Of a stretch of DNA of 64,000 nt, positions 1-11,239 are shown in pieces (within the stretch, counting starts at the first letter, position 1; each line of letters starts with the position of its first letter). Both the position numbers and the translations under genes were made by a program. The notes beneath the pieces are model-generated. The model did no database searches. It was given only the letters and a program-made list of their open reading frames with translations, and was not told the DNA's origin. Origin of the DNA: Triglochin maritima (Eukaryota > Streptophyta > Magnoliopsida > Alismatales > Juncaginaceae); assembly GCA_963682175.1 (NCBI GenBank), contig OY821775.1, positions 49,572,053 to 49,636,052 of the forward strand. The letters are read 5' to 3'.

Positions 1-19
1 CTCATTCTAATACCACCAC

Positions 20-50
<31 letters not shown>

Positions 51-224
51 CATACATATATATATATACATATATATATATCAACTTTCCTAATAAGAAA
101 ACATGTCCATTAAGGATCAAAATAAAGTAATTAAGTGGTAGTCTTGACTCTTGAACGATCAAGATTGAAGGGCAAAACCAGGATGTGATTGTCCTCAACC
201 ATGATCTTTATTATTTTTGTACGA
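1..224. repeat. (TA)/(CATA) microsatellite and unassigned AT-rich DNA
   Basis: Positions about 20-80 are an interrupted TA/CATA microsatellite. Open frames through it read as Tyr/Ile repeats and are not genes. Nothing else is recognisable. Confidence 0.8.
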
Positions 225-671
225 TTTTGCATGTTCTCATGTACGAATTTAGCTTACTAATTAAAAGTTTTTTTGCCCTAATCTTGTAAAGAACACATCA
301 TTATTATTTCCTTGAGAGAGATTATGACTAGAGAAAGATCTAGAGTACTTTGGATGACAAATCGCCTCCATAATCTTGTAATCTTGATTGCTTCTCTTGT
401 TGGAGAAGCGAGTTGAAGGAAATGAAATCTGCAGGAGACCCCCCAATGACGTAGGCACGTTACCGAACCTTGTAAAACGTGTGTGTCGTGGTTTGCTTCA
501 GGTGTGTTATGTCTTTGCTTGTGTCTTTCATCTTGTTGGTGTTTTTTTGTTGTATTGAGTTTGGGAGAGGGTTAGACGTTAGTTTTTCGCGTGCAATATT
601 CGTTGTGTGTTTCCGTTGTGCATCTTTGATTTGTCTTCGTGTAGCTCATCGTTGTATTCCCTCACTCAACA
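225..671 (+). mobile_element. Copia-type LTR fragment (family A, 5' truncated)
   Basis: This stretch matches the 3' half of the LTRs at 1676-2626 (other strand) and 9772-10513. Shared blocks are the 'cttgtaatcttgattg' region, the 'gtaggcacgttaccgaacc' region typical of some plant Copia LTRs (from memory), and a terminal CAACA at 667-671. The 5' part with the CGGTCGACCG motifs is missing. No target duplication can be assigned because one end is lost. Confidence 0.65.
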
Positions 672-1108
672 GTGATTTGGGTGATTCTTCCTTTATTTAG
701 TATAATTTTTGCATTATTAAGCTTCTTTATCACATAGGTTCATTCATACTCTTCTAGAGTAGGCCACCGATACTACACCTTTTAAATTGAAATACCGGTA
801 ACAATTAAACCTCTTCAATTGTAAACATGGAGAAGAATTAGGTCCCCAGTAACAATACTGGTAAAAATAAACAACTAATATTATTTGGATGTACAAAATT
901 GAAATTTGCAAATCAATGTCACATTTTTTTCACACGCACAAGGACCACTAATACCATAACATATGACTTGCGTATATGATCACACATGAAATACACAAAA
1001 CAAACTTGAAGGGTTCAAACGGGTATCAGATAATTAATATACAAAACACAACAAAATGAGCATATCAATCCATTTACTCTGGATTGATCTTCATGATCAG
1101 AAGTTGAT
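672..1108. other. 3' flank of receptor kinase gene, no other feature
   Basis: AT-rich sequence between the LTR fragment and the stop codon of the receptor kinase. It probably contains that gene's 3' UTR (minus strand), but I see no clear polyadenylation signal and no other gene. Confidence 0.5.
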
Positions 1109-4100
1109 TCATCTGCCTTTGGGGTCGTTGATTTGTGAGAAAACTAAACTTGTCCCCAACTCATCAGCATCGACGCTCACTTGCGAGGTGCTCGTGGTGG
1201 CGGTGCTTGTGAATGTATCGGTCCCAGTGCTATTGGGATCATACCAATGGTTACCGGTACTAGAATTTTTATTTTCCTTTGTAGTGAAGAGAGCAATGTC
1301 ATGGTCGGGGTTGGTGATGGCTTGTTCTTTCTCGTAGCTAACTTGAAGTTGCAACGCAAACTCTAGGCTCCAAAGGACGTCACCCATGGTGGGGCGATCG
1401 ACACCTTGGTCAGCTAGACAACTCTCTGCCGTCTCCGCGAACTTGTTGAAGCATTTGGGATCGATCATACCTTTCAAGACGGGGTCGATGATCTCTTCTA
1501 GAGTGCCTTTTCTTTTGCAGTGCTTTGCCCACTCTGCCAAGCTCACCTACGTTAGCAATTCAAAAAGACAATCTTAGTTAGCATAGCTAGATAGATAAGA
1601 ATATCATTAACCGGAGGTTGCAAAGTCTAATCCTCCGATCTTGCGGCTAGAATTTTCTTCTATATATCTTGTTTCTGTTGGGAGGAGATCTAACAATACA
1701 CTAACACGATACGGATTAAACGTACCACGTAATACCGAATATTGACTTAAGAAAATAAACTTCGGACACTCTCCCAAACTCAATGCAACAAGATCACAAA
1801 TAAGATGGAAAAAACAAGCAAACACAAACGTACACCTAAAACAACCACGATACACGTGATTTACAAGGTTCGGCAACGTGCCTACGTCCTTGGGGGTGTC
1901 CTTCGAGTTCCTTTCATTCTTCTGTTTCTCCAACAAGAGAAGCAACCGAGATTACAAGTATATGGAGGCAATATGTCCTTCAAATCACTCTAGATTTTTC
2001 TCTAGTCTAATCTCTCAACTCACAATGAAGGAAATATTACACTTGTACGTTATGTTAAAACCAAGAGCAAACAACTCATTTTATAGACTCAAAAACCGAG
2101 CTACAATTAAGCAAAATCGTGCTGAAAAAACGTGGGCAACGGTCGACCGTCCTTGACTAAACAGGAACGCTTCCTATTGCGATTCAGTTAGCCTAATCCT
2201 TCCCGGTTGACCGTTGGAACGCTTTCTTCGTGCGGCTCGATATACCGCGAGAACGCTTCTCCCACGAACTAACTAATTCTCTAACAACCCCACGATCGAC
2301 CGAGCAATGCTCGGTGGACCGTTCCAATTTCGACAGACACTTTCAGATTATCATTACACCAAAAATCTGTCTAACGGTTTACCGAACCCGTTGTTCCGAA
2401 GTGTCTGTTGTCCTCTGATGGTAGACCGAATCCAATTCGGTCGTCCGATCCCAGCTGCACCCGAAGTGCCTGGAATCCTTGGTTCGGTTGTCCGAATCCA
2501 ATTCAGTCATCCGAACTCTGCCTCGCCAAAAGTACCTAGAGATTTGGTACGGTGGACCGGATCCCATCCGGTCGACCGTGTCTTCCCGGATTTGTTTCCT
2601 TAACAAATATAGACCAATATTCAACAGTTTCCACATCTTCTAAAAAAATTAAAATCTAACAAAGAGCAATCAATTAGGATTGTGTCTGATTACATTAACA
2701 AAATACAGTAAAACGAAACAACATGCATGGAAAGTTAAGGCATTTTAAACATGAACACCTGATAAAAATAAAAATAAAAAACTGTAAAGATTGGTTGGTT
2801 TAACTATGACGATGTTTGATGAATTAACGAGTAAACGTCAAGATTTTACATGATAATTTACATAATTTTTTCTTACTTTAAAATGGTCAATACAGATGTG
2901 TAATAGGACGAAAATATCAATTCTTTTTGTTATTTGATTATTACTAACATTACTTTCCTAACACGATCGAATACTTTATTGCGTGAGTTAAAATACAATG
3001 AATTTTATTAATTATCACTACTAAACATGTAAGGTTAATTACCTCTTCTCTCGGTAGGTCTGGATGTGGTGGTAGCAAAGCAGGACGTGCACAAAGCAAC
3101 TCAAATAATACAACCCCAAAAGAGTAAACATCAGATTTATCTGTCAACTGTTGTCTTCTGAAGTACTCAGGATCCATATAACCAAAACTTCCTTTCACGA
3201 AAGTGCTAACATGAGTGTTCTCCAGAGACGGTCCTGTCTTAGAGAGACCAAAGTCCGCAACTTTAGCCACCCACTTGTCATCAAGAAGGATGTTAGTGGT
3301 TTTTACATCTCTATGGATGATGGAGTTCTTTGCACCAGTGTGAAGATAATGGAGACCACGAGCCGCTCCAATGGAGATCTCCAACCTTTGCTTCCATGAT
3401 AGGGGTGGTTTCTTCGTCTTGTACAAATGCTCCCTCAGAGTACCTGTGTTTTTAATTAGATGATTGCGGTTTATTTTTATTAGTTAATGGGATCCCACTA
3501 CATCCCACTAACTACTCGTTGCTAAAGTATTAGGACATGAATCATTTCGTACTCTCAGCAATGATTATAGTTGCAAGCTTGCAATGAATATACTTATTTT
3601 CTAGTTCATCCTTATATTATGTGTATGTGTTTTTATATTCATACCCATTTATAAAAAAAATATGTTCTATGTCTGTATCTATTTTTCAACAGATACGCAT
3701 TTTGTATAATTGTATTTGCAAATCAAATATAAATAGTAATGGAAATAATCATATCCGCTAATTAAAATATCTGACTGTTTGCACCTCTGCTTTTGAAATT
3801 AAGCATGCTTAGCACATGACACTTCAAGAATACTATGCTTAGCACCTCTACTTTAAGAATACTATACGGATATGGATTTTGTGTATTTGTAGGTGATGGA
3901 TATAGATATCTGCAAATCAAATACAAATACTAATTAATATGGAAATAATTATATCCGCTAATGAGACTAAGCATGCATATATAGCATATACAGTACATAC
4001 GATTTATAGATTTTAAACACCTAAGTGGAAGATAAACAATAAAGTTAAGAGTTATTAGATATAATTACCATTGCCCATGTAGTCATACACCAATATCATC

Positions 4101-6844
4101 TCATTGTTCTCCTGGCAATACCCAATGAGAGATACGAGATGTTTGTGGCGGAGCTGAGACAACAATTCGATCTCATTGAGAAACTCATGCAACCCCTGGT
4201 CGGCCGAAGGGTTGGCTCGTTTTATGGCCACCTCCATCATATCCGACTCGCCGGGAATTTTGCCCCGATACACCTTTCCGAACCCTCCAACCCCCAAAAC
4301 CAACTTATCGTCAAACCCATTAGTCGCGGCCTTCATAACGGCGAATGGGAAATGGTGGCCGAGGTTGGAAGCAATGTTCTCCGGAAAGAGCGAGCTCTTC
4401 CCATTGCCGCCCGAGCCGATGTAGGAGGACGGCTCGAGCAAAGGGTGCAAGCTCCTATAGGTTCTTCGACGATACAAGAAAAACGCAACGGCCAATATCG
4501 ACACGAAAAGGACAGATCCTACAACTCCTCCGACAATGGCAGGAGTGTTGGATTTTGCGGGAGGAAATGATCGGACGTCTTCGGAATTTTGCTCATCTAA
4601 TTGCTTGGGTCGTGGAATCGGGTTCGGACCTCCGAGATTTTTGTCGTGTCCACTTAGCTTGAAAACCTCCAGTCCGTTTAGGATGGCGTCGTAATATTGA
4701 GGTTTTTGCCGCGTATCCGGATGCAATCCCACCCAAATGTCTTGTGGTTGACTACCGGAAGGAAAAACCACAACGAAATCCAAATATGTTGGATTGCCTG
4801 TTAAATAATGAATGGAACAAATCATATATATATTATGTGCAAATATTGTGAGCACAGTACACAATTTTAAATCTAAACCATGCATTAATTGTCATGTTGT
4901 GTGATTATCACATTTTCGTGAATGCAACACTCTTTGAATGTTCGGGTCTTATGAAAGTGGTGGACCAACTAATTAATGAAATTTGACGGCTATACTCATA
5001 ATCTAAACTTTCAAAGTCTTTGTACGCACAAGACAATAACTTCAAATAGTTGACCAACTACGCGATGTCCCAATTTTCGTTTATACATGCACTACATGAT
5101 GGATGTTCACGAAATACAAAGGAAACAAAACAAGCATATGGAAGTGCATCCATGCAGGACGGGAAGTGGAGATCCAAACGAGTTTTTTTTTCAAAATTAT
5201 GTGGGTTTGATTTCAATAGCATTTAGTCATAGTTATTTATTATAGCTTATGGTTATCTTTGCAAAATCTCTAAAATTGTAAATTGAGAAATATGAATGGA
5301 AAAGAGACGACTTTCATTTTCCCTAATTTGGTGTTTCCTACGTTCTCTTGATGGATTCCAAGAAATTTTCTTTGGTGGATTCCTGATTTCACCTTACCGG
5401 TCGGAACAAAATCCGACCAATCGCTTCCGTTCTGCATCATGCATGACTAATGTATTTGGTATCTAGTATCAGTAGATTGTACATAAACCGTACAAGGCCA
5501 AAGCAATTGGTACACGTTACCCAAAAACTCGCAAAACCGACTAGATGCAATTAGAAACGCTAGTTCGAAAAAATTTCTATATCCAAAACTGACTACTTAA
5601 ATAGATGTCGAAAATGGAAAGGAAAACAAGCTGAGTTAGCCAGACTTTGTGGAGAAAGTGTGAGCAACCAGTTCTATATGAAAAACAACTAATGCTGGAT
5701 ATATAATCAGCAACGATTAGTAAAAATTACCAATATTATCAGCTAGAGAGATGACATCGGTGTTTTCCGAAGCCGTCATGTTGTTGATGTACACATAGAA
5801 GGCCCTCTGATTAGGCTTGGTTATAGGATACTGAATCTCACAAAAGTGCAACCTTACCAAGTAGTAGAATCCACTATCTACCGTCAAAATCCAAGTAAGG
5901 TTGTACTTCAAATTCAGGTTATAGTCCGGTCCCATCGACCTCGCCGTCCCGTAAACATCTGCCGGAGCTATGTAGGCTGGAAAGCCAGGCCTGTAGTTTA
6001 TGGTGACATTGTCGTCTTTGGGGTACGAGACCCCAACACCGGCCCCGTAGATGTAGAGCGAGTCGTCGAACCAAGTCCGGTACAACCCCGAGTCGTTCTG
6101 CGGCGAGATAACATTGCCTCCCACGTTCAGACGGTACACTGTTTCTAACGCGGCGTCATCCTCGACCGGGTGTGGCGTGGAGAAGCCCACCAAGGACGGT
6201 AGAGGTGTGTTAGAGAAAAGATCGGGCATGGAGACGATCTCGATGCCGTTGACGAAGGCGTAGGAGTGGGGACGAGTACTTGAGGGGGTGAAGGTGAGGT
6301 TGAGCCAAGAGTCAGAGTCAGAGGTGACATTGACGGAGTATTCACGGATGATATAATCATAATTGAGGGCCAAAGCGGTCTGGGAGGCGCTGAAGTTTCG
6401 AAGAAGAGTGAAGGGTCCCGAGGAGACGTTGAAGAGCGCGTTGGTGGCGGCGACAGTGGTTTCATTTCCGGTTGTGTAATTTGCAGGGTAGAAGTAGAAA
6501 CGAATAAATTTGCGACCGGGAGCCACCGGGAATGCGTAGGTGAATGCAGAGGTGAAGATGCGCGCTTTCATGTACGGGGTTGCGGAGACTCCCGGGTTTT
6601 GAAACTCGGCACTTGCAACGCCTGAACCGGTAGTTTGAGTTAAGAATTTGGACCCGACGTCGCCCATCCATTTACGGTTGTTTTCGTCTTCCGATTGGTC
6701 GGTTTCGCCACAATTGATTAGAAAGTAATCCCCGGGCTTATAGCCCGTCGTGTTGACCTGAGAGGCGGCGCGGCGAAGGAAAAGGAAAACGAAGAAAAAC
6801 AAGAGAAGAAGAAGGCGGGGTTGGACTTGGATGGAGATCACCAT
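1109..6844 (-). CDS. CrRLK1L (FERONIA/HERCULES-like) malectin-domain receptor kinase, four exons
   Basis: Exons on the minus strand: 6844-5731, 4797-4069, 3443-3043 and 1546-1109. All junctions are GT-AG and the frame is continuous, giving about 893 aa. Residues 1-28 are a hydrophobic signal peptide, followed by a malectin-like ectodomain with many N-glycosylation sites, a transmembrane helix (about 458-481, followed by YRRR) and a Ser/Thr kinase domain (about 535-815). Visible kinase motifs: GVGGFGKV loop, VAIK lysine, [11 protein letters not shown], and [10 protein letters not shown] in the activation segment, so it looks catalytically intact. The tail ends [11 protein letters not shown] recall similar FSQ..PKGR ends in FERONIA/ANXUR proteins. 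Family members are plasma-membrane receptors for RALF peptides and cell-wall state. Odd points: three introns (the Arabidopsis family is, as I recall, mostly intronless in the CDS) and a solo LTR in intron 3. Family is clear; the exact orthologue is not. Confidence 0.92.
1676..2626 (-). mobile_element. Solo LTR, Copia-type family A, in intron 3 of the receptor kinase
   Basis: A 951-bp LTR with TG...CA ends (minus strand: TGTTGAATATTGG ... CCTCCCAACA). It is flanked by a perfect 5-bp target duplication GTTTC at 1671-1675 and 2627-2631. It holds several CGGTCGACCG-like decamers (about 2139-2580) and the conserved U5-like block shared with 225-671 and 9772-10513. No internal region is present, so it is a solo LTR left by LTR-LTR recombination. 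It lengthens a roughly 540-bp intron to 1496 bp, in the same transcriptional sense as the host gene. Confidence 0.88.
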
Positions 6845-7586
6845 GATTAATTGTAATTGGATTGTGTTGGTGGTGAAAGGATAGATAGAAGGAATTCAAA
6901 CAACCACATCAATATGGGATTGGAGCTTAATTTGGTGCTCTCCAACTCCACACCATTTGTTGGAACACAAGATTTTGGATGGAAAACTTGATGGTTGTGT
7001 GTACATGGTGGACTTTACCTTGCTTGACTTTCTGAGGGGCATTGTTGTAAAGTCATACATGTTTATTTGCATGCGTACCCTTCAAGAATGTTTTATTATT
7101 AAAAAATTCGGAAACGTATGTCTTCTTACTACCTGTCCTTACGAAATCAAAGTGAGTTATTTATCAATTTTAGAACCATCAAAGTGAGATCAGATTGGCC
7201 TCTATGTATAGCAATTACAATTTTGTAAATATGACATCAGCTTCAAAGAGAACATGCATAATTGAGATATAGACGTATTTGTTTGTTGGTGCATGCATTT
7301 TAAGAAAACATGCATGCTTGCGATTTAAGACCGCTTTGTGATAGGGAAATTTGAGTATTTATGCTTGAAGTGGCTCAATAATTGGAAAAAATATCACACT
7401 TTGATATCATTGTAGAAATATGTTTACGTTTCCTGTGCTACCCAAAATACTCATTGCATAAACCATTTCATTTCTTAATGGTACTCGATTAAGCTCAATT
7501 GTACTAGATGGGTTCGATAAGTTCTCGATATGAACTCGATAGTATATATATTCGATAGAGCTCGACGAATGATCATTTTTTATGGT
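6845..7586. other. Upstream region of receptor kinase gene
   Basis: AT-rich sequence directly upstream of the receptor kinase start codon (minus-strand gene). It must hold the promoter and 5' UTR, but I see no motif firm enough to name. From about 7480 onward GATA/TCGA-rich words lead into the tandem repeat. Confidence 0.4.
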
Positions 7587-8400
7587 TGAAGCATACCGAT
7601 GAATCGGTCCGACTTTCATCGATTCAACCCACTCCATAAAACACTCAATTTAATCCTTTCGAACTCACATGTAAAAGGAATCAAGCCTATTGATCACAAC
7701 AATCGATGTCTTATCGAGCTTATCAAGCTTTGTCGAAAACACAGAAAATCGGTCTGACTTTCATTGACTCAACACACTCAACGAAACACTCAATCTAATT
7801 CTATCGAGCTCACATGTAAAATGAATCAAGTCTATCGAGCACAACAATTGAGGTCCTATAAAACCTATCGAGCTTCGTCAGAAACATAGAAAATTGATCT
7901 GACTTCGATCGATTCAACTCACTTCACGAAACACTCAATCTAATCCAATTGAGCTCACATGTAAAAGGAATCGAGTCTATTGAGCACAACAATCGATGTC
8001 CTATCGAATCTATCGAGAGCTTCGTCAGAAACACAAAAAATTGGTCCTACTACCATTGATTCAACCCCCACTCCATAATCACACTCAATCTAACATTATC
8101 GAGCTCACATGTAAAAGAAATCGAGTCTATCAAGCACCACAATCGAGTTCATTTTGAATTCATATCGAGTCTATCAAACTTCGTTGGAAACACAGAAAAT
8201 TAATTAGACTTCTATCGATTCAACTCACTCCACAAAGCACTCAATCTAATTTTATCGAGCTCATATGTAAAAGAATTCAAGCCTATCAAACACAACAATT
8301 GAGATCTTATCGAACGCATATCGAGCTTCGTCGGAAACACAGAAAATTGGTCTGACTACCATCGATTCAACCCACTCCACAAAACTCAGATCAATATCAA
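7587..8400. repeat. Degenerate tandem repeat, 145-156 bp unit, 5-6 copies
   Basis: The anchor GAGCTCACATGTAAAA (or close variants) recurs at 7661, 7806, 7951, 8101 and 8257, giving periods of 145, 145, 150 and 156 bp. Each unit also carries 'TCGAGTCTATCGAGCAC', 'GGAAACACAGAAAAT' and 'CGATTCAACTCACTCCA' blocks. Copies differ by many substitutions, so the array is old. No coding potential. Confidence 0.85.
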
Positions 8401-9771
8401 TAAATGAAGATAATCATCTACATTTTTTATAGAAACAATAACCTAATCTTAAAAATCATCATATTTATATCAAAAAATAAAAAATCCCCTAAAATTGACA
8501 TTCGTCGTCAGTTTCAATTGAGAAGTTTTTCTGAAATCTGAGTTTGACTATACGACAGGGAAGCTCAATCTGGGTTTGATTGAGGGGTCGAGTGCGAGAG
8601 AGAATGGTTGCGAGAAAGAGAGAGAGGTTTTATGGGTTTTTTTAAAAAGGAATGAGTATTTTGGATAGAAATGGAAATATAAGTATATTTTTAAGATGAT
8701 GTTAATGTGTAGATTTTTTTAAAAATATTTGGTCACTTCAATTATATTTTGGTCGGTGCAAAATCACACGCTCTTTCTGTTGTTTTTTTCGGATTTTTTT
8801 CAAACCCATGCAAAATTAAAGCGATCCAACATTTAAATGTAGCCAAGACCATCCATTAGTGTATATGTACATATGTTTTTTGTGGTATCTCATAGATTAT
8901 GTCCTTTGGATCTTTTAAGATGGTAAAATAACAATTAATTGTTAAACAGCTAGAAAGTTCAAGAAGCTAAATATTGTTGGAGAGCTGAGATTTTTTCCCC
9001 ATGTTCTAACGTCTAGGAAACGTGAAATGCTATCTTCTTTTTTTATTTTTAACGAAGCTATATAATGTTTTTTAGTAGGTGATTATTTACTATACGAATC
9101 TGCGTAGCAAGAAAGCTTCTTATAAGTAATAAAACATAAAAGGATAACAAAAAAATATGACAAAATGATATAAATTTCATATGATTAAAGGTCTAAAGCA
9201 AAAAAATCACACAATAAATATACACGAAGCCAGTCTACGCATAGCAAAGGAAAACAACCACCCCGTTCGAAAAAAAGCAAAGAAAACAACCCAAAGCATA
9301 TTAATGTTTGCTTATGTATAGTTGCTTCCACGTTTAAATATTTAATGTATCAAAAAGGAGAAAGAATACAGACATATAAATACATCACAACAACCAGTTA
9401 GGATTGAAAATAACTACGCACATTAAAAACACTGGTCTACAAGGTATGAAAGAATTGAAGTTTCAAGCAATGCAAGACAGCTTCAGGAAAAAAGCTATCC
9501 CAAAATTATTGGTTAGTGAGCGAATTATATTACAAAAGTTTAAAATTTTAAGATTTAACATTTGGAAGTTAGTCCATGTACCTCAATCTAAAGTCCTTTC
9601 ATAGAAGAAAGGAACACAATATATAGCTACAAATAAATCTTAGTTTAATGACATGACACTACATCTAAAGTTGGGAGAGAAAATACAAGGATGCATATCG
9701 TGAGATTGCGGACTTTTAAAAGATTTATTGAATATACGATATATAATAAAGAAAGCCATGGATGCGAAGGT
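8401..9771. other. AT-rich intergenic DNA
   Basis: No gene, RNA gene or element boundary recognised. The short open frame at 9404-9604 has no recognisable domain and was not called. Confidence 0.6.
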
Positions 9772-10513
9772 CGTTGAAAATTGATTTATATTCGTTAAGT
9801 ACAATGAAATAGAAGAATCAATCGATCGGTGGAGTAGACGGTCGACTGAAAGCTTCTAGAGCATGTCAGGATTCGTCGAGTAGTGTGAAGTTGTCGATCG
9901 GTGTTGGGCACACGGTCACCTGGAAACTTCCAGAGCATGTCAGGATTCGTCTAGCAGTTTGAAGCGGTCGACCGGTGTTGGGCACACGGTCGACCAGAAG
10001 TACGGAACGGTCGACCGAAACATGGCAGTTAGGCTGGATAACCGTATACCGGTCAACCGATGTAGACGGTCTTGCCCACGATCTGCATGTTCTCTTGTAC
10101 GAATTTAGTCTACTATTTCAGGGGATTTCGCCTTAATCTTGTACACAACACATCATTATTATTTCCTTGAGAGAGATTATGGTTACAGAGAGATCTAGAG
10201 TGTTTTTCAGGATAAATTGTCTTCATCAACTTGTAATCTCGATTGTTTCTCTTGTTGGAGAAGCAGATTGAAGGAAAGAAAACTCACAGGAGCCCCCAAG
10301 GACATAGAAATGTTGTCGGACCTTGTAAAATGTGTGTGTCATGGTTTGATTCAGGTGTGTGTGTCTTTGCTTGCTCATTTCATCTTGTGTGTGTTTCTTG
10401 TTGTATTGAGTTTAAGAGAATGTTGGAAGTTTATTCTGTATTCAATATTATTGTTCGTAGTGCGTTTAATCCGTCATTCTTCATAGTAGCATTGTTAGAA
10501 CCCTCTCCTAACA
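9772..10513 (+). mobile_element. Solo LTR, Copia-type family A
   Basis: Homologous over its length to the LTR at 1676-2626, in the opposite orientation. It starts CGTTGAAAATTG (a decayed TG) and ends CCTAACA at 10513. Flanking pentamers AAGGT (9767-9771) and AAGAT (10514-10518) fit a target duplication with one mismatch. Palindromic decamers start at 9891, 9913, 9965, 9987 and 10008, at spacings of mostly 22 or 21 bp. No internal domain. Confidence 0.75.
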
Positions 10514-10878
10514 AAGATTTGATTTTTCTTTAATGTGATGAGTTACTTGATTGTAACGGAGGAAGACATGTCTGTGTGTTATGCCTCGTACGTGCTCACC
10601 ACAACCTTCATAAATCGAGTTATTTGTAATGCAAGGAGAGAGAGAGAGTATTCTTTGTAAATCCGTCGCCATGTTCAATTTTACAACTTGTGAATGCAGA
10701 AAATCCTAGTTGACCAGTTAAGCCAATTCAGTTTGTCTAAACTGCGTTATTTTATGTCAAATGAACAATTGAAGTGAACTTCGTAATCATTTCAATTTAA
10801 TAGTATAAAACTAGTGTTGGTTTCTATGCTTCATTTGTTGGAGCCAACCCACTGGTTCAGAATCAATTGCCTCATCGT
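10514..10878. other. Intergenic DNA
   Basis: No supported feature. A short AG microsatellite lies near 10637-10648. CTCATCGT at 10871-10878 is the left target duplication of the next element. Confidence 0.6.
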
Positions 10879-11170
10879 TAGGGGTGAGCTTCGGTCCAGG
10901 ACCGAACCGGACCGGACCGGACCGAACCGAACCGGACCGGACCGGACCGAAACCCGAATTTTCGGGAAGTCCGGACCGAAGACCGGACCGAATAGGTTCG
11001 GTCCGGTCCGGTCCGGGTCGGTCCAAAACCCGAATTTTTCCCTTAAATTTTCGGTCCGGTCCGGACCGAAGACCGAATTTCCAAAATTTTGTGGACCGAA
11101 GACCGGACCGAAAAAATTCGGTCCGGTTCGGTCCGGGTGCCCGGACCGGACCGAATTTTGCTCACCCCTA
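10879..11170. mobile_element. hAT-type MITE filled with CCGGACCGAA repeats
   Basis: Terminal inverted repeats TAGGGGTGAGC (10879-10889) and GCTCACCCCTA (ending 11170) are perfect. The flanking 8-bp duplications CTCATCGT (10871-10878 and 11171-11178) are identical, which is diagnostic of hAT transposition. The 292-bp element has no ORF of its own; open frames through it read as Gly-Pro-Asp-Arg-Thr repeats. The interior is almost entirely GGTCCGGACC-like and CCGGACCGAA words on both strands, so it can fold into long hairpins. GC content is far above the surrounding DNA. It is non-autonomous and needs an outside hAT transposase. Confidence 0.93.
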
Positions 11171-11239
11171 CTCATCGTGTGTTCCGCCGATATCTTTTAT
11201 GCTTAGTTTGCAGGAGTCAACTCATGATCCTGCGTAATC

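Noticed and set aside
4139..4570. Plus-strand 143-aa frame
   Set aside because: Antisense of receptor kinase exon 2.
10811..11237. Several overlapping Gly-Pro-Asp-Arg-Thr-rich frames on both strands
   Set aside because: They are low-complexity reads of the CCGGACCGAA MITE, open in most frames because the repeat lacks stops.
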